Source: Haliclona indistincta
Taxonomy: Eukaryota > Porifera > Demospongiae > Haplosclerida > Chalinidae
Length of the DNA stretch: 64,000 nt
Assembly: GCA_964017065.1 (NCBI GenBank)
Contig: OZ024789.1
Coordinates: forward strand, 9,276,222-9,340,221
Direction of reading: 5' to 3'
Shown here: piece by piece, positions 44,086 to 56,919 of the stretch
How positions within the stretch are numbered: the first letter of the stretch is position 1
Layout: every line of letters starts with the position of its first letter
Notes under the pieces: model-generated
Seen by the model: only the letters and a program-made list of their open reading frames with translations
What the model was told of the DNA's origin: nothing
The model's database searches: none
Translations under genes and position numbers: made by a program

Positions 44086-47000
44086 GCGAACATGCACCTG
44101 ATAGACAAGCCAAGTGCCTCACTACATCATGGGTCACACACGCACTAAAGCAGCTGCTATGTATTAATTAGTTTGTGCAATGGTTGAGACTTGGGCAGAA
44201 TTTCACTAAGAAATTTTATCTTGAAGAGAACTTCTCATGTATGAAATAAAGTTGATCGGATAGTATGGCTGCACTTTAAGTTAAAATGTATGCCCTCTGA
44301 GAGAGATTGTGAGGCTATTTTTGGACACCAAAGCAGCATTGAAACAAATTAGTCTTCTGACAATGATTCGTGAGGCTGAGAAGACAATGATTCTTGACGC
44401 TGAGAAGACAGAGTTAGAGGTGGGAAACCTCCCTTCCCGGGATACTGCATGAAACCCTACGCATCATCACTAAACCCATCCAGTCACTCCCTCGCTCATA
44501 TACACTTGCACACACCCACAGCAATGAGACAGTCATTAACATAATAATTTTATTTACCATTTTCATTCGAGCACAGGAGTGGTGAACTCCCCCTGGAGGA
44601 GTGGTACACTCCAGATATACCTGTGGTCAGACAAATGTCGTTCAATGAACTACAGAGAAAATTGCTACTACAGGTTACAAAAACAGTGTATTTAGCAAAT
44701 CCGTAAAATGTAGTAAACAATTAATGCCTACAAATCACTTGTACGTGCAATAACACACTTAAAGTAATCTATTTGAATTTGAGACGATCATACTCAATTT
44801 TGCTAGACTTTGACACGATTAGGCCGGTCAATAACAGACGGGTTGTAAGGCTTGCTTGAAACCACAACATCACACTTACTAGCTTGGTGCCCTCGGGGTT
44901 AAACCGAGGGCTATAGATGTAAACATCTCCTCTAACAATTACTTCTGCAAAGAGAAAAAAGAAGAGTGGAGAGTTCAAAAAGTGTATTTTCTTACCACAC
45001 GTGTCTTCCTTGAGATTAGCATGACATAAAGTTGACCTGGAAACAAAATAAACACAGAAAGATGCATATAATGTAGTTGTAAGTACACATGATCTGGTAT
45101 AATTTCCTTGCTTTTAAAAGTTACAAGCGTTCTTTTCTGAAAAAAATAATCATCATGACATATTCCAAGCGGAAAACAAACCAAAAACTAGCAAATAATT
45201 CAAATAAATGCAATAGCAAACGGCTGACTATAAAGAAACCTACTACTCTCATCTGCACTTTGTTACACCGCTTACTTGCTCTGAACAATCTGTACTATGT
45301 TATAAATTATTCAGCTGTTCAGCTTTACCATCAAAATTTCAACACACTCTTTTTTATGTACAGCTAAGCTGTGTACAGAAGGTTTACAAATCCATCAGTC
45401 TCACCATCTATTGAAACAGTAGACAAAGCCTAGCTTTAGTGGGTTATTTGAGTAGCCTACGAACACCAGTTCTTCGTTGCTACCCGGCAACCAGTGGGCG
45501 GAGCTAGCTGAGATATCTTCCGTGCACCCAGGAGCTACCGAGCAGTCACCAGAGGCCCATTCCAATACCATTACAACTGGGTCTGTGACCGTGGTCAACT
45601 GCTCTCCCCAACTCTCACGATATTCATACTCAACACCCTGAGAAAAGAAAAAAATTTTTTTTCAGCGTTTCTACTTTCCAAGGCTTTTACATTATGGAGC
45701 ACTCTGAGAATGTGCCTAATCATTAACCAACACATTCCTTAGCAGGAAGTTTGTTATTTCTTGGCTTAAAATTATAGATTATTTGCTTGTATGAAAAACT
45801 AAACATTTCGTTGAATTATCACTACAGTGTAACCTCTCCAAAGCGGACACCATTGGGACCAACAAAAATCGTAGAGCGTGTCTTCTGGTGAGGGGTTTAT
45901 TATACATTATGTGGGTTATTTATTCGGGATTTAGTAAGTGTCCATTATAGAGGGATGAGGGGTGTCCTCTAAGAGGGGTTCCACTGTATCACACACTACA
46001 CATGCATGTGTAGAGTGTAACCAATAGATTGCATAGTAAGTACTGTCTCTTCTCCTACCTTCACTGTCTCATCTTTTTCTTCTTTTTCTCCACCTGTGAA
46101 CACAAAAATTAATTACATGTACATACTGTACAATTAAAAATCCTCCGCACATAGTACTCATAATAATAGTAGTTGTATGCCCCCACGCACGATTGCTCAC
46201 CACAATAACGCTAGAAATACTCCCTCAATCGCAAAATATCTCATATAAAATCGCGTATATAATCAGGATAAACCTGATATAATAAAGCATCACATTTTTT
46301 GACAAACCAAACCAAGACGCCATGCAACCATAAAATATATCTTACCTATCTACATTTGCACAATATTTACTAGCTATTTGACTAAATTTTTTCATAAGCC
46401 TCACGCGATTCAGACAAACATGAAGAACTGCACCACAACGGTGCAGTTTAATCCCAAAATATTTCAAATACATGCAACCTATCATTCTAACCAGCATTTT
46501 GCTACATTATTTTCGCTCTTGTTCAAAGTGCATGCACTATTAGTTTAGCTGACAATAGTGTATTAGTTAGTATTCCTTTTTTGTATTAGTATAATTCTGC
46601 CGACAAAGTTCAAAACCAGAGTATGAAACGGTAAAAAGTATTGACAAAAACGACTACAATTATTTTAGCTGTGTACCGAGTAGGCTTCATATCACAGATA
46701 ATACACATATGTATGCTTTGTACAAAGCCGCATAAGTGCAACTATAGTACTTCAAAATTTTAGCTAATCTAGCAACACGAGAATTAAATTTTTGCACGAG
46801 GCAAATGCTTCCCATCCATCGTGTGCAGGTATGCAACAGTCGGTAAATAAACAAAAATGATTTGTGCATGACAAAACAAACACAGCTTAGATTATCATAG
46901 GCACATGATGAGTAGTGCATTACAGTGTAGCGAAACACCATAAGTTTACAGTGGAACCTCTCTTAGAGGATACTCCCGATAGCGGACACCTCGATATAAC

Positions 47001-48889
47001 GGACAATTAGCTCATGTATAATAATACAAAACAATACTAATATGAATCTTCACGTAAGTGACACCTCTATGCAACAGATAAAAACCACTTGCCCCCAACT
47101 TGTTTGTTATAGAGAAGTTTCACTGTATTAGTTTCTATGTCAAAAACCAACATATTTAACCCCCGTGTACTGTAAAAATAATAACCCACTTTCATTCCAA
47201 AACTAGAATCTCTGCCATCAAATGCAAACGTCACTGACCTGGTGCTGTTTTGAAATAAGACGCACTGTCCGGTCTCTTCCTCTCAGCAATGTACAGCAAT
47301 TTGCTGCCGTCAGAGTTCAGCCGGAAACAACCAAAATGATCTGAAAGGCATTAAATAGAATAATTTCCTAACCGTCTTCTTACAGCTCTCACCATCTTCG
47401 TGTATTTTTCCGTGCTTTTTCTTCAAATCCGCTACACTGATACACTTTGCTAACCGGTCACCTTCCCAAACCTGTAGCAATAACAAATCGATAAAACCAG
47501 CTTGACTCTGTCCAAATTCTATACTTCTGTAATACATAACCAACTATAGATTAACCCTTTAATTACTAAATTATCTTGCTGAAATTTTAACCTCGTAAAT
47601 GCTGACCACTTCTCTTGTGAATATCTCGTGTGTCTTTTGTGCTACTGGTCTCAAATTTGCGTCCTTTTACGCCAGTGAGTAGCCGCAATTGCCTACACTC
47701 AAGTCAGTCGATATGCCCCTCCCACTTCGAAAGTGAAGCCGATAAAGTGCAACGACCTCATCAAATTTTGCTCAAAGTTAGTGCTTTGGGGCTGGATACT
47801 GAAAAGTACACACAACTAGCAGTGGTTTTGGTGAGTGCAAAATGTAGTCCAGATCATAGAGAATGCACGAAAATGTGTTTCCGAGCACCCTGAAGCCATA
47901 AAATGTCCGAATTTTCTTGGCAGCCATTTTGTTTTTCTGAAAATGTTGTGAAATTTGCACTGAAGCCATAGAAATGCCGAAGCCAATACGTTTAGCGCAG
48001 GGGGCGCGCCGAAAACCGGTCAATTTTTTGCGGTTATTTGTATTCTTCAATTTGGCTCAATTTTGGGATATTTTAGCACTTTTTCATAAAGTTATGGTGT
48101 CTGAAGTATGTATGTCGCCAAAAGGCGACAATAGGGGTTAAAGGGTTAATAATAATAATTATTAAATTTTGTCTTTTATGATGGATAATCAATCATACAG
48201 CAGGTAAAATTTGTCGAGCATCATAGAAAGTTTTTGGGACAGATCAGTGAAGCAATCAAAGAATACATAGTACTTTTAAACTCTAAACTGATGTCTGTCA
48301 CTAAAATAAAAATAATTTTTACAACATGTTACACTAAACTGGGGCTTCATACACCAAACCTCATTAGCCTCAAGAAATGTAAGCTGTGGACATAAACATG
48401 AACGTCCTCTACCTCAATAAACTGCTGTGGTTCCACACACTGATCAGCCAGTCCCTGCTTGTCCTTCCTCAACACAGCACGCAGACGCCCATCAGATGAA
48501 AATGTCTCCTTGATGCTGCACAAGAATTCCATGCACAACCATATAATTATTAGTCCCTTACATGTAATTGTATTAATATTTTATGGTTGCTTTAGGTCTT
48601 TGTGCATTGCTATTATAAGCAGTTTAATTGCTCACATTGCTGTCGTGTCGTTTTGGAAAGCACACGGCACGCAATCCTCCACGCCACTGTCTCCAGCGCG
48701 AACGATAGCACTCTTAGCGAACGAGATGTTCTTTCCGCGCTCCAGGTCGCGTTGAGTCCATTTCACTGCTATCTCACACTTCCCCTGGACCTTTGGAAAC
48801 AGACGCCCCTTGGTTGGAGTAGGTAGACAGGCGACAGCTCTGTAGATGGAGCAAGCTCGCTCGCGGTAAGCTGCTTCTTCAGCGGCCAT
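40470..48889 (-). CDS. APEH: acylaminoacyl-peptidase (acyl-peptide hydrolase), 3' end not found
   Basis: Twenty-one phase-consistent exons: 48636-48889, 48413-48515, 47393-47471, 47239-47340, 46059-46093, 45405-45637, 44996-45036, 44880-44944, 44558-44620, 43946-44003, 43416-43657, 42934-42994, 42808-42882, 42690-42761, 42116-42196, 41428-41516, 41089-41199, 40950-40998, 40857-40887, 40696-40798, 40470-40576. They give 684 aa against 732 in human. Landmarks are [14 protein letters not shown] near the N-terminus, propeller-type repeats, [21 protein letters not shown], the nucleophile serine in [16 protein letters not shown] and the acid in GGEDHRVP. The enzyme removes N-acylated residues from peptides in the cytosol (prolyl oligopeptidase family S9). 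The exon carrying the catalytic His was not found. Introns host three MITEs and several microsatellites. Head-to-head with LAMTOR5. Confidence 0.9.
41202..41385. repeat. (GA)n microsatellite forming an APEH splice-acceptor tract
   Basis: On the minus strand this is a (CT)n run leading directly into the TAG acceptor of APEH exon 41089-41199. Confidence 0.9.
43660..43735. repeat. (GA)n microsatellite forming an APEH splice-acceptor tract
   Basis: An almost pure 76-bp (GA)n. On the minus strand (CT)n runs into the CCAG acceptor of APEH exon 43416-43657. Confidence 0.9.
44032..44082. repeat. (CA)n microsatellite in an APEH intron
   Basis: About 25 CA units in the intron between exons 44558-44620 and 43946-44003. 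It lies about 29 bp upstream of the acceptor on the gene's strand. Confidence 0.9.
45825..45986. mobile_element. pogo/Tigger-like MITE in an APEH intron
   Basis: The ends CAGTGTAACCTCTCC and AGAGGGGTTCCACTG are flanked by TA. Much of the interior is shared with the copy at 13717-13885, including GTTTATTATACATTATGTGG. Confidence 0.8.
46949..47125. mobile_element. pogo/Tigger-like MITE in an APEH intron, diverged interior
   Basis: The ends CAGTGGAACCTCTCTTAG and AGAGAAGTTTCACTG are flanked by TA. The interior (TCGATATAACGGACAATT) differs from the other two copies, so it is a separate subfamily. Confidence 0.75.
47555..48145. mobile_element. piggyBac-like MITE in an APEH intron
   Basis: Flanked by TTAA (47551-47554, 48146-48149). 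The inverted ends are CCCTTTAA and TTAAAGGG. A GTCGCCAAAAGGCGAC hairpin lies just inside the right end, comparable to the hairpin in the 18099-18591 copy. No transposase. It sits in the intron between APEH exons 48413-48515 and 47393-47471. Confidence 0.8.
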
Positions 48890-48944
48890 GTGGTTCTTTT
48901 CTAATTACAGCGCACCAATGTTTGTAGGCGTGGTCTCAGTAAAA
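48890..48944. promoter_or_regulatory. 55-bp bidirectional promoter APEH / LAMTOR5
   Basis: The two start codons face away from each other across only 55 bp, so both 5' UTRs and the core promoter must fit in or overlap this interval or the first exons. A GGCGTGG block (GC-box-like) lies in it. No TATA box. Co-regulation is inferred from spacing. Confidence 0.6.
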
Positions 48945-49917
48945 ATGGAGGGCAAGCTAGAAAGTCAAGTCAACGAAATGTAAGAGACTCTGAGAGAATG
49001 AGAAATGACAATGAGGAAAGACTAGCTCTTAGAATACTTGCTGTGTAATATTTGTGAACGCTCAATTAAGCTCTGTTAGCGTTTTGTTCAAGATATAGTA
49101 TGTCACCTTTTGTGTTTTGGTTTCTTGTAGTTCTCAGACTCCTGGTGTGATTGGAGTGGTCTGTACCGACAAGCAAGGACTGGCTCTAACTGGTGAGTGT
49201 TCTAAAAATGATGTTTACACACTTCACTGTGCGTGTGGGTCAAATGCTTGAGAGACTTTGAATAATGCATGTCGAGCATGACCTGATCAATTCACTAACT
49301 TGAGTAGGTGTATCAAACCATCAATGTCTACATGTATGTGAGTATACTCCTCTCTTGCTGTGTGTGGAGGCATGCCCGATCTCTATGTGTGTTCATTCAT
49401 GTGTGTGTCCTACATACATTGTCTTTGCGTCTCTGTGTGTTCGTGTGTGTCCGCGTGTGTTTGTTTCTCTGTGTGTGTGTGTGTGGATGTGTTTACGATC
49501 ATCGATACTCTCCTAATCCGGTAACATGGTCTACTCTAATCGTGTGTGTCCGGTTACTCACTGTTTGTAAATGTGTAGCTCCTGTTACACTATAGCTTGT
49601 GTGCGTGAATCCTGTGTGTGTGTCTCGGTATGTGGCTCATCTTCTTTGTTCTTCTCTCTGATAGCTCGAGGCACCATGAAGCCAGACACTGCTGGAGTAG
49701 TGTCTGCCATGTCAGCTCAAGCTAGCCAGCTAAAGATTGGCACTGGAGCTGATGATAGCCCGACTATTGTGGTGGAGTTTGACAACGGGTGAGGGAGAGG
49801 GAGAAAGGGGTGGGCGGGAGGGAGAGAGGGAGAGAGAGAGTGAGAGAGTGAGAGAGAGAGAGAGAGAGAGATGGAGGAAGGGAGGGAGGGAGAGAGGGAG
49901 AGAGAGAGAGAGGGGGG

Positions 49918-50002
<85 letters not shown>

Positions 50003-50017
50003 AGGGAGGGAGGGAGG

Positions 50018-50060
<43 letters not shown>

Positions 50061-50278
50061 GAATGAGAGGGAGAGAGTGAGAGATTCAGAGAGTAAGTGA
50101 GTAGTGCTTTATCTATCACATGATGTTTTTAGACTGAGATAACACACCTGTAGCATAGATAATACTTACTTGGAAAACATGTGCGTTACAAGCTTCCGTA
50201 GTGCACGTGCTCACTGAAAATCCCATAGTATAACATAATATCACTGGCTTTATCGCTCTCTCTCTCTCCCTCTCTTTT

Positions 50279-50371
<93 letters not shown>

Positions 50372-50429
50372 CAGGAGTGTACTCATCAAGAGCCAGGACA
50401 AGTCAAATCTCGGAATCCACAAAGTATAA
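48945..50429 (+). CDS. LAMTOR5: Ragulator complex subunit LAMTOR5 (HBXIP)
   Basis: Four exons, 48945-48979, 49131-49192, 49665-49788 and 50375-50429, in perfect phase give 91 aa, the same length as the human short form. The protein reads TPGVIGVVCTDKQGLALTAR, GVVSAMSAQASQLK, PTIVVEFDNGSVLIKSQDK and ends NLGIHKV, matching the roadblock-like fold of LAMTOR5. As part of Ragulator it tethers Rag GTPases to the lysosome for mTORC1 activation. The last intron is almost wholly GA and CT microsatellite, and its (CT)n run forms the acceptor tract. AATAAA occurs about 370 bp past the stop. Shares a promoter gap with APEH. Confidence 0.92.
49789..50095. repeat. GA/GGGA microsatellite at a LAMTOR5 donor
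   Basis: The third LAMTOR5 intron starts GTGAGGGAGAGGGAGAAAGG and continues as (GA)n and (GGGA)n for about 300 bp. Confidence 0.9.
50258..50370 (+). repeat. (CT)n microsatellite forming the LAMTOR5 acceptor tract
   Basis: A long (CT)n run ends TTGCAG directly at the last LAMTOR5 exon. With the GA tract at the start of the same intron, the pre-mRNA could form a long GA:CU duplex across the intron. Confidence 0.9.
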
Positions 50430-53400
50430 TCCTGACCCACTATCACTAAAAACTATTAATATTCTATTAACGCTTCATTGTACATGGACCAAATCTCATG
50501 TGTATTGCTCTGGTGCACTTAATTACGTGTTACTAATTCCTCTGAACCCTTGGGAGCGAGACAGCCAGTTAATTTAGTGCGCCAGACGACTGTATAGCCC
50601 ATTATTGTTCCAATACATGGGATGCGTGCATGATTATGTCTTGTCAATGAAAATATGTTATTGTTGTCTTTGTCCGAGACTCGTAACATTGATAAATCAT
50701 ACCATTCAAGGCAGGGATTAATGCCAGTGTTTGTGTACAGTGTGATCTCAGGGACTTTGTATTGTATAATCATAATACAATACTAACCTTCTATCCACAA
50801 TAAAGAGTTTAATCTTGATGTTCAATTATCCCTCGTTGACCCTCGAGCCTAATATGAAGTGGTATGCAGGTTAAAATGCAGACTAACAGTGTGGAATTTG
50901 TACTTCAGTAATACCGAAGTGTCCCTCAGTCTCTAGTCAAATCCCGAGTCTATTAAGATCAGGGTGTGTCAAGGTTCACTAGTGATTTGAATGTGAATTA
51001 TGAAATAGCCTTTCGGAATTTTTGCCAGAGTGTCTCTTGGTCTCTGATCTCATTTCTTCGTAGACTAACTCCCTTTGAGTGAGTGGGTGTGCGAAGCTTT
51101 CTAATCATGAAAAACAGTGACTTTTTACGCTGCGCTCCTTCCTGTCTCCGATTTATATCCCTTCGTAGACTAACTCAAGGCTAGAGTGAGTAAGTTCACT
51201 TTTAATTAAGATGTGGAAACTTGTACCCATTATACTACAAGAGCGCCTAGCAGTCTCCAATCTTAATGCAATCTGTATGGGTGTGTTGAAGGCTAAAAGC
51301 GTTGATGGCTCTAATACAGGACTGCTAATAGAATAAACATAGGACATGTTGGAGGCTTGTTCACTGCGTGTGTTATAAAAGGTCATGTGACCACGACAGC
51401 ACTACTGCGGTGTGTTCGCGAACACACAACCGGCATACCAACTTGTGTAGTGGACTTGTTCCAGTATCCTGATAGTCTTTCAGCCAGCCTTTGTAAAAAA
51501 TGTCAGCCTAGCTGGGGATGTGCATGATGAGTTGTGTGGTTCTTTGTTAAAACAATGATGAGTTATGAACTTTTGACAATAACTTAATTTGAAACAAAAG
51601 GAGATTGAAAAGAATTGTTTTGTCGAGAGAGTGAATATCTTTTGAACTATTGACGAAACTCGATGCCTTTTGAAACTAAATGGAGACAGAGAAAAAGATG
51701 AATTTTTGAGTAGATGGAAGGACGAGAAGATTCCTTGATAAGAGTATATTTAACCTTAAACACACCCGTATGAATAGCATACGGCATGAGAGGTGGGCTA
51801 CTTGTAAAACATGACTTTTATGTGCATATTGTGAGCGAAACAGCCATTTCTAAATCTTGAGTTTGATCTATATCTGAGCATGTATGTGTGCACTTGTGAG
51901 GAATCCAGATCTAAATCTGAGTTTGCTGTCTTTTGAGTGACTTTCATGTACACTTTTGCGATGGTGACGCTACTGGTGTCGTAGCTATTCAGGTATTGGT
52001 GAAGCCCAGTAGCTAATTTTAGAAAGGAAAATTATGGTCAGGCACGTCAATGTTTGGAATCTGGGCAATGAGTAGATGTAACTTGGGGAACTTTCTATGG
52101 ATGTGCTAATAGAGTGATGAATGCAGAAAATGATATTTTAGAGAGAGATCTAAACAAGATGAGGCATATTCCCAATTGAGGCATCTAGCAACTTACACTA
52201 TTGATCAGCTTGCTGCTGAGGAAATTGAGAATAGCACTCTATAGGAGGAAGCTAATGGCTGGAGGATTAATGTGCTTTCACCTTATCAAGTTGACAACTA
52301 ACCACAAATTTAATCAAACTAATATAGCAGTTGGTACATAGTCTATGCTGCAGACAGTTGTCACTCAATAATGGACTATGCACTTTTATCCTCAGGGTAC
52401 AAGAATGCATGAGATGCCAGGATCAGCCATTGAGGGTCAGTGTGAGGTCACCATGCAGTCAGCTGACTGCAACACTGTACCAATACTTCCACTTCTCCTC
52501 ACATTCTCTCATACACTCTTTAAGCATTCACACACTTTTATGGTGTCGTGGTGCTTGAAGCTATGAAAAAGTTACCAATACTGGTTTTTGCTAGCTAGGA
52601 GGTAAGGAGACTCATGTCTGGCATCTTCTTAGCATGAGATTCCTGACCTCATTATTGGTGCTATTATTGGAACCGTGAATTTCATTACCAAGCTACATTC
52701 ATGCACTGTTGTAAGGTGGAGCCTTTTATGCTCAAATAATCATTGTTTACAGTTTGTGCGGAACTGAAGCCATAAACAATGACAACAATCGATGAAATAT
52801 TTATCCCGTTCAAATTCCCCAACGTACCTATTTTATTATCAGTTGTATACGGATCCGTACACTCTTGATACATGATAGGGCTGTATTTGAAAAACTGGTT
52901 AGTTCTGGGAAGCACTAGCTACTGCATGATCTCTAGATCAACAGAAGAGTACGCAGATATAACCATAGATACAACCAAATCTCCTTTCATAGGCATTGTA
53001 CTATGCCAGCTGACTGGTCCAGCATAATGCATGCTTCAAAGTACAGCTTGGAATGAATGCACAGCATACTATGGTCATTATCACACTATAGTCAATGGTC
53101 TATAGCAGCTGTGTTCGGCCTATGTTGCATGTAATGATGAGAAACCAATGAGATGATCACCTTGGTCACACAATTGTTGACTGAAAATGGTGTTACCAAT
53201 AAAGGTCACAGCTGGTAGCACCTTTCATCTTCCCTTCTGGTGCCAACACAATGGCACATTTACACCTAACACAGTCAATATAGTGACGGAAAGGGGTACA
53301 AGCAGTCAGTCAACAGAACTCTTAGAAAGTCTCAAAAGCTTTAAATTCATTTGAATTGTGCGCATGCGCGCCATGCATAATTGAGTTTAAAAATAACTTT

Positions 53401-53543
53401 CATAACCGCAATAAATTCTGACGAGGAATAGAAAAGGCTGCATTCTCTACGATAATAATAAAGAGTCAGCTGCTCGCTCGCTTCTTTATTCTAAAAGCCA
53501 ACCAGACAGAATTTCTGAAGAAATAAGAAAGCGCCGCGGAGAT
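50430..53543. other. 3.1-kb intergenic region, no gene recognised
   Basis: It contains the LAMTOR5 3' UTR, a short GTGTTCGCGAACACAC palindrome at about 51411-51426, and AT-rich DNA. Open frames up to 85 codons show no domain features. The last 250 bp should hold the TATA-less promoter of the BCL-2-like gene. No convincing RNA gene. Confidence 0.4.
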
Positions 53544-54673
53544 ATGTCGACCTTAACGATAACACAGCAGCAAGCAAAAGTCGGCAGCCCGAGCAAGTTA
53601 CTACCCAAGAAAGAGGACTACCATTTCAACACTTACGCTAGTAGTCAGACTTTCGCAAGAGAAACTTTTCAATTGGTTAGAGAATTAATTTATACGCTTT
53701 TGGCCCAGGAACATGGCGTTCACCTCAACGGCCATACAAATGGAATTGTTCCACCCAATTTCAAGAACCAAGACCTAAATTACACTTACCAATCACTTCT
53801 CGCTGCCTGTCGTCAATTTTTGAAGCAACACCGTTTAGAACTACAAAATCGAGTGAACAGTTTAGATATTTCTGATAGCTTCTTGTACACCAGCTATCAC
53901 CAAGTTCTTAATAAGATGTTTGAGGAGCAAGTTGTGAACTGGGGTCGTGTAATAGCTATGTTCTGCTTTACTGAAGCATTAGCAAATCGCGTACATGCTG
54001 AAGTAATGTCACCCTGTCCTATTATAGAAAGTCTCATCGGCTGGCAAGCAAATTTTATCATAGAATCTCTCCAAGGATGGATCATCGATCAGCAAGGAGG
54101 ATGGGTGAGTCATGCATTCTAGCTATGAACAATAATGTAGGATGTTGTAATTGTGTTGGCACACAAGTGCATTACCACTGGGATGTGTTGGCACGCCTGG
54201 ACTTCATGTTTAGTCCAATTATGCAACCCCCTATTTGCCATCTGTAAACATCCATAGACATGCTTCAGGTCGCTTAGATACCGCCATAGTCTTTTGCAAA
54301 GAAGCGTAGGTGCAGGGTACTTTGGCAAGCCTATAGTAGAAAAAACAGCTGATGCAGTTTGACCTGTACCGGCCACCCAGTAGCTTGACTATGAATAATA
54401 AATATAATCATAATCACTCTGAATCCAGTTGTACATTAAATCTGGTGACCTAGTACATTCCAATGCTTGGGAACATCTACACTACAGTGTCTTGAATACC
54501 AATACTTTACTGGTGTCGCATTCTTCTTCGTCTAGTGTGGTCTGCCTGACAAATATCATCCTGACAAGCAACACGAAGCAGCCAAGGAAGAAGATGGCTT
54601 AGGACTAGGATCAATATTCACAATTGCAGTTGTCGGCTTAGGAGCGACTGCTCTAGCCCTTCTATCAAGATAA
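53544..54673 (+). CDS. BCL-2 family apoptosis regulator
   Basis: Two exons (53544-54104, 54536-54673) give 232 aa. BH1 is VNWGRVIAMFCFTEALA (131-147), with the family's NWGR core. BH2 is GWIIDQQGGW (178-187), split from the rest by an intron directly after the last Trp, a position known for BCL-2 genes. A BH3-like helix lies near LLAACRQFLKQ (85-95), and an N-terminal helix at 36-55 may be the BH4 equivalent. A C-terminal hydrophobic tail (about 210-231, ending LLSR) would anchor it in mitochondrial or ER membranes. The BH1/BH2 set and tail fit a pro-survival or a BAK/BAX-type protein; sequence alone does not separate these. Confidence 0.9.
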
Positions 54674-56919
54674 CACTCGCTCAAATCAGATGGTTGGCAC
54701 TACATACGTACAACCCCCTCTTGCTCACTTATTCAAAACTTGCTCCTCAAACTTTTTCTATACTCCCTTTCTCAAACCTTATTACTCGCTGGTCCCAGCT
54801 CTCTGTATTATAATCGCTACAACTGTTATTCTCTCAATGTAATGAAGCTGAAAATTATTGTACAACTAGTATTTATTCACTAATGCAATTTAAAACCTCT
54901 GTGATTACTTTTATCTTGCTAGCACGCACGTAACGCATGGTTTGACCAACTTGGATAAAATAATATAATATTACAAGCATTGTGTCCTATAAACCTAGTG
55001 TTCATTTTTTTGGGTTGCACGTTCTGTAATAGTACTGTTCAGATTTGACCTAGCTATAATTTTTATCTCTCTCTCATTGATTGAGGCAGAAGAATATTGA
55101 ATGCTGCAAGCACTTGAATAGATTGGTGATTCTCTATCTTTAGCTTGTTAGATTCGGTAGGTGCTTCTGATTGAATCCAGGTGGGACTGGATTATGGATG
55201 GCGGTTCTTCCGATCTTCTGCCTCTGTCTGTAGAAACTGTAGTGATAGAAAGAGATGAGACAGACAAACAGACGCCTTGAGCGTAAGTGGGAGTTAGAAA
55301 AATCAACAACGGCACACTCCTCTGCATAACTTAGACACCACTACAATAGTGACTGTCTGTACAGTCAATGATATTGAACACTAGTTGTATGTAATTCCAT
55401 GCTTATTATGGAGAGTAGCCTAGGAATGTCAACTGAATAGATCAGCTGTTAGGAGCAGTCGCCACAAATCATGTTCACCTGACTGTGTGTGTAAATACAG
55501 GGCTAAAAATAGAATGCGCAGCTTGCAGACAACTCGAGAACAGCCTAGATGCAGTGAGAGTAAAAGCAACAAAGGGCAGCATTTAGTAGGCATTGTGCAG
55601 CTGGAAAGAGTGTCATGGGCCCAAGTTTAGTTGTGTCTATCTTTACTGATAATAAGCACTGCAGCCTGGTCCCAAAACAGTGTCCTTACTCAAGCCCAGG
55701 CCCACTGTCTACATGTAGCTCCAAGTTCCACAGGCAAAAAACCCACTGTTCCACAGGCAAAAACCCACTGTCTCCCCAATGACAATGAATGTCCTTATCT
55801 CAAAGGGTTGGTTACAATGTACAAACAAACCCTTGAGTGTAATCTCATGGTCTATCTACTACTGGACCATACACAGTAGCGGACTGGAACAATGTAATGT
55901 CAACTAGCTCTTGCAAGGTGTTATCTATTTCACTCAGATCACTATTACATTTGTGACATGTGTACTTAGACTGAACTTTTGTACAATTAATGCACTTGTA
56001 CCAATAATAATGATTAATTTTATTACTACACTTCCAAACCAAACCAATAAAAACTCAACAGAAATTCAAATTCGTCAACTATACTGTGTAGTACACACAC
56101 CCAGTTGTATAGTCTTGTCCCGTGTACCATTAATTCTGCATACTCATGGTCAAGCAATGCCAAGTGCTGTTCTACTACATCTGTAGCTGTACATGTGGGG
56201 TCAATTTTTGGACTCCTAGCTGTTCAAAATGTATGTACTAGTACATGCATAGCACTCAAGAACAAGCCAGTGACACTGTACACAACAAACCACTGAGCCA
56301 CTGCTCTATAGCAGACACTACTCCTGATTGAGTATCTACAGCCCTGAATTTAACACCACAATAACAAACCACTGAGTTAATTTCTTTAATATGATACCCT
56401 AGAGGAGGCAGATGGTGTCCTTCAAGGGGTGCCCATTATTTTACTACAGTATACACAACTCCACTTCTCCCTTACATCATACAATCCATACTATCGTATT
56501 ACGATACCAGAAACACAAGCTACTGTAAACACAAACTAAAAAAAACTAAAACTAACTGTCACGGAGGTGACGAATTTCCACGTATACTAGCTCCAAAATA
56601 AATTATTATTACTAACCCGGGAAGCATGTTCAGTTACTGTTTGCAGTTAGGCATTGCAGTGAGGAAGCTAGGTAATGAACCTTGCCGGTTTGATCATGCA
56701 TGCATATGTAGGTTAGACAGGACATTACCATGGATTGCCTCACATATGAGATCAAGTGCAGTGAATATTGCACAGTTGGCTATGAAATAATCTTCCCTTC
56801 CTTCCTATCTCTGTCCCCTTTCACTCACTCACTCTCCCTCACTCTCCTCTCGCTTTCTCTCACTCTCCTCTCCTCTCGCTTTCTCTCTCTCTCTCCTTCC
56901 TTCTCTCTCTCTCTCTTAC
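54674..56919. other. 2.2-kb intergenic / undetermined, ends near the coiled-coil gene 3' part
   Basis: After the BCL-2-like 3' UTR I see AT-rich sequence with short open frames only. The last exon or exons of the minus-strand coiled-coil gene must lie in the 56919-side part, but I could not define them. No RNA gene or clear mobile element recognised. Confidence 0.4.

Noticed and set aside
55631..56296. Several 60-90-codon frames between the BCL-2-like and coiled-coil genes
   Set aside because: No splice context, domain or codon pattern supports them as exons.
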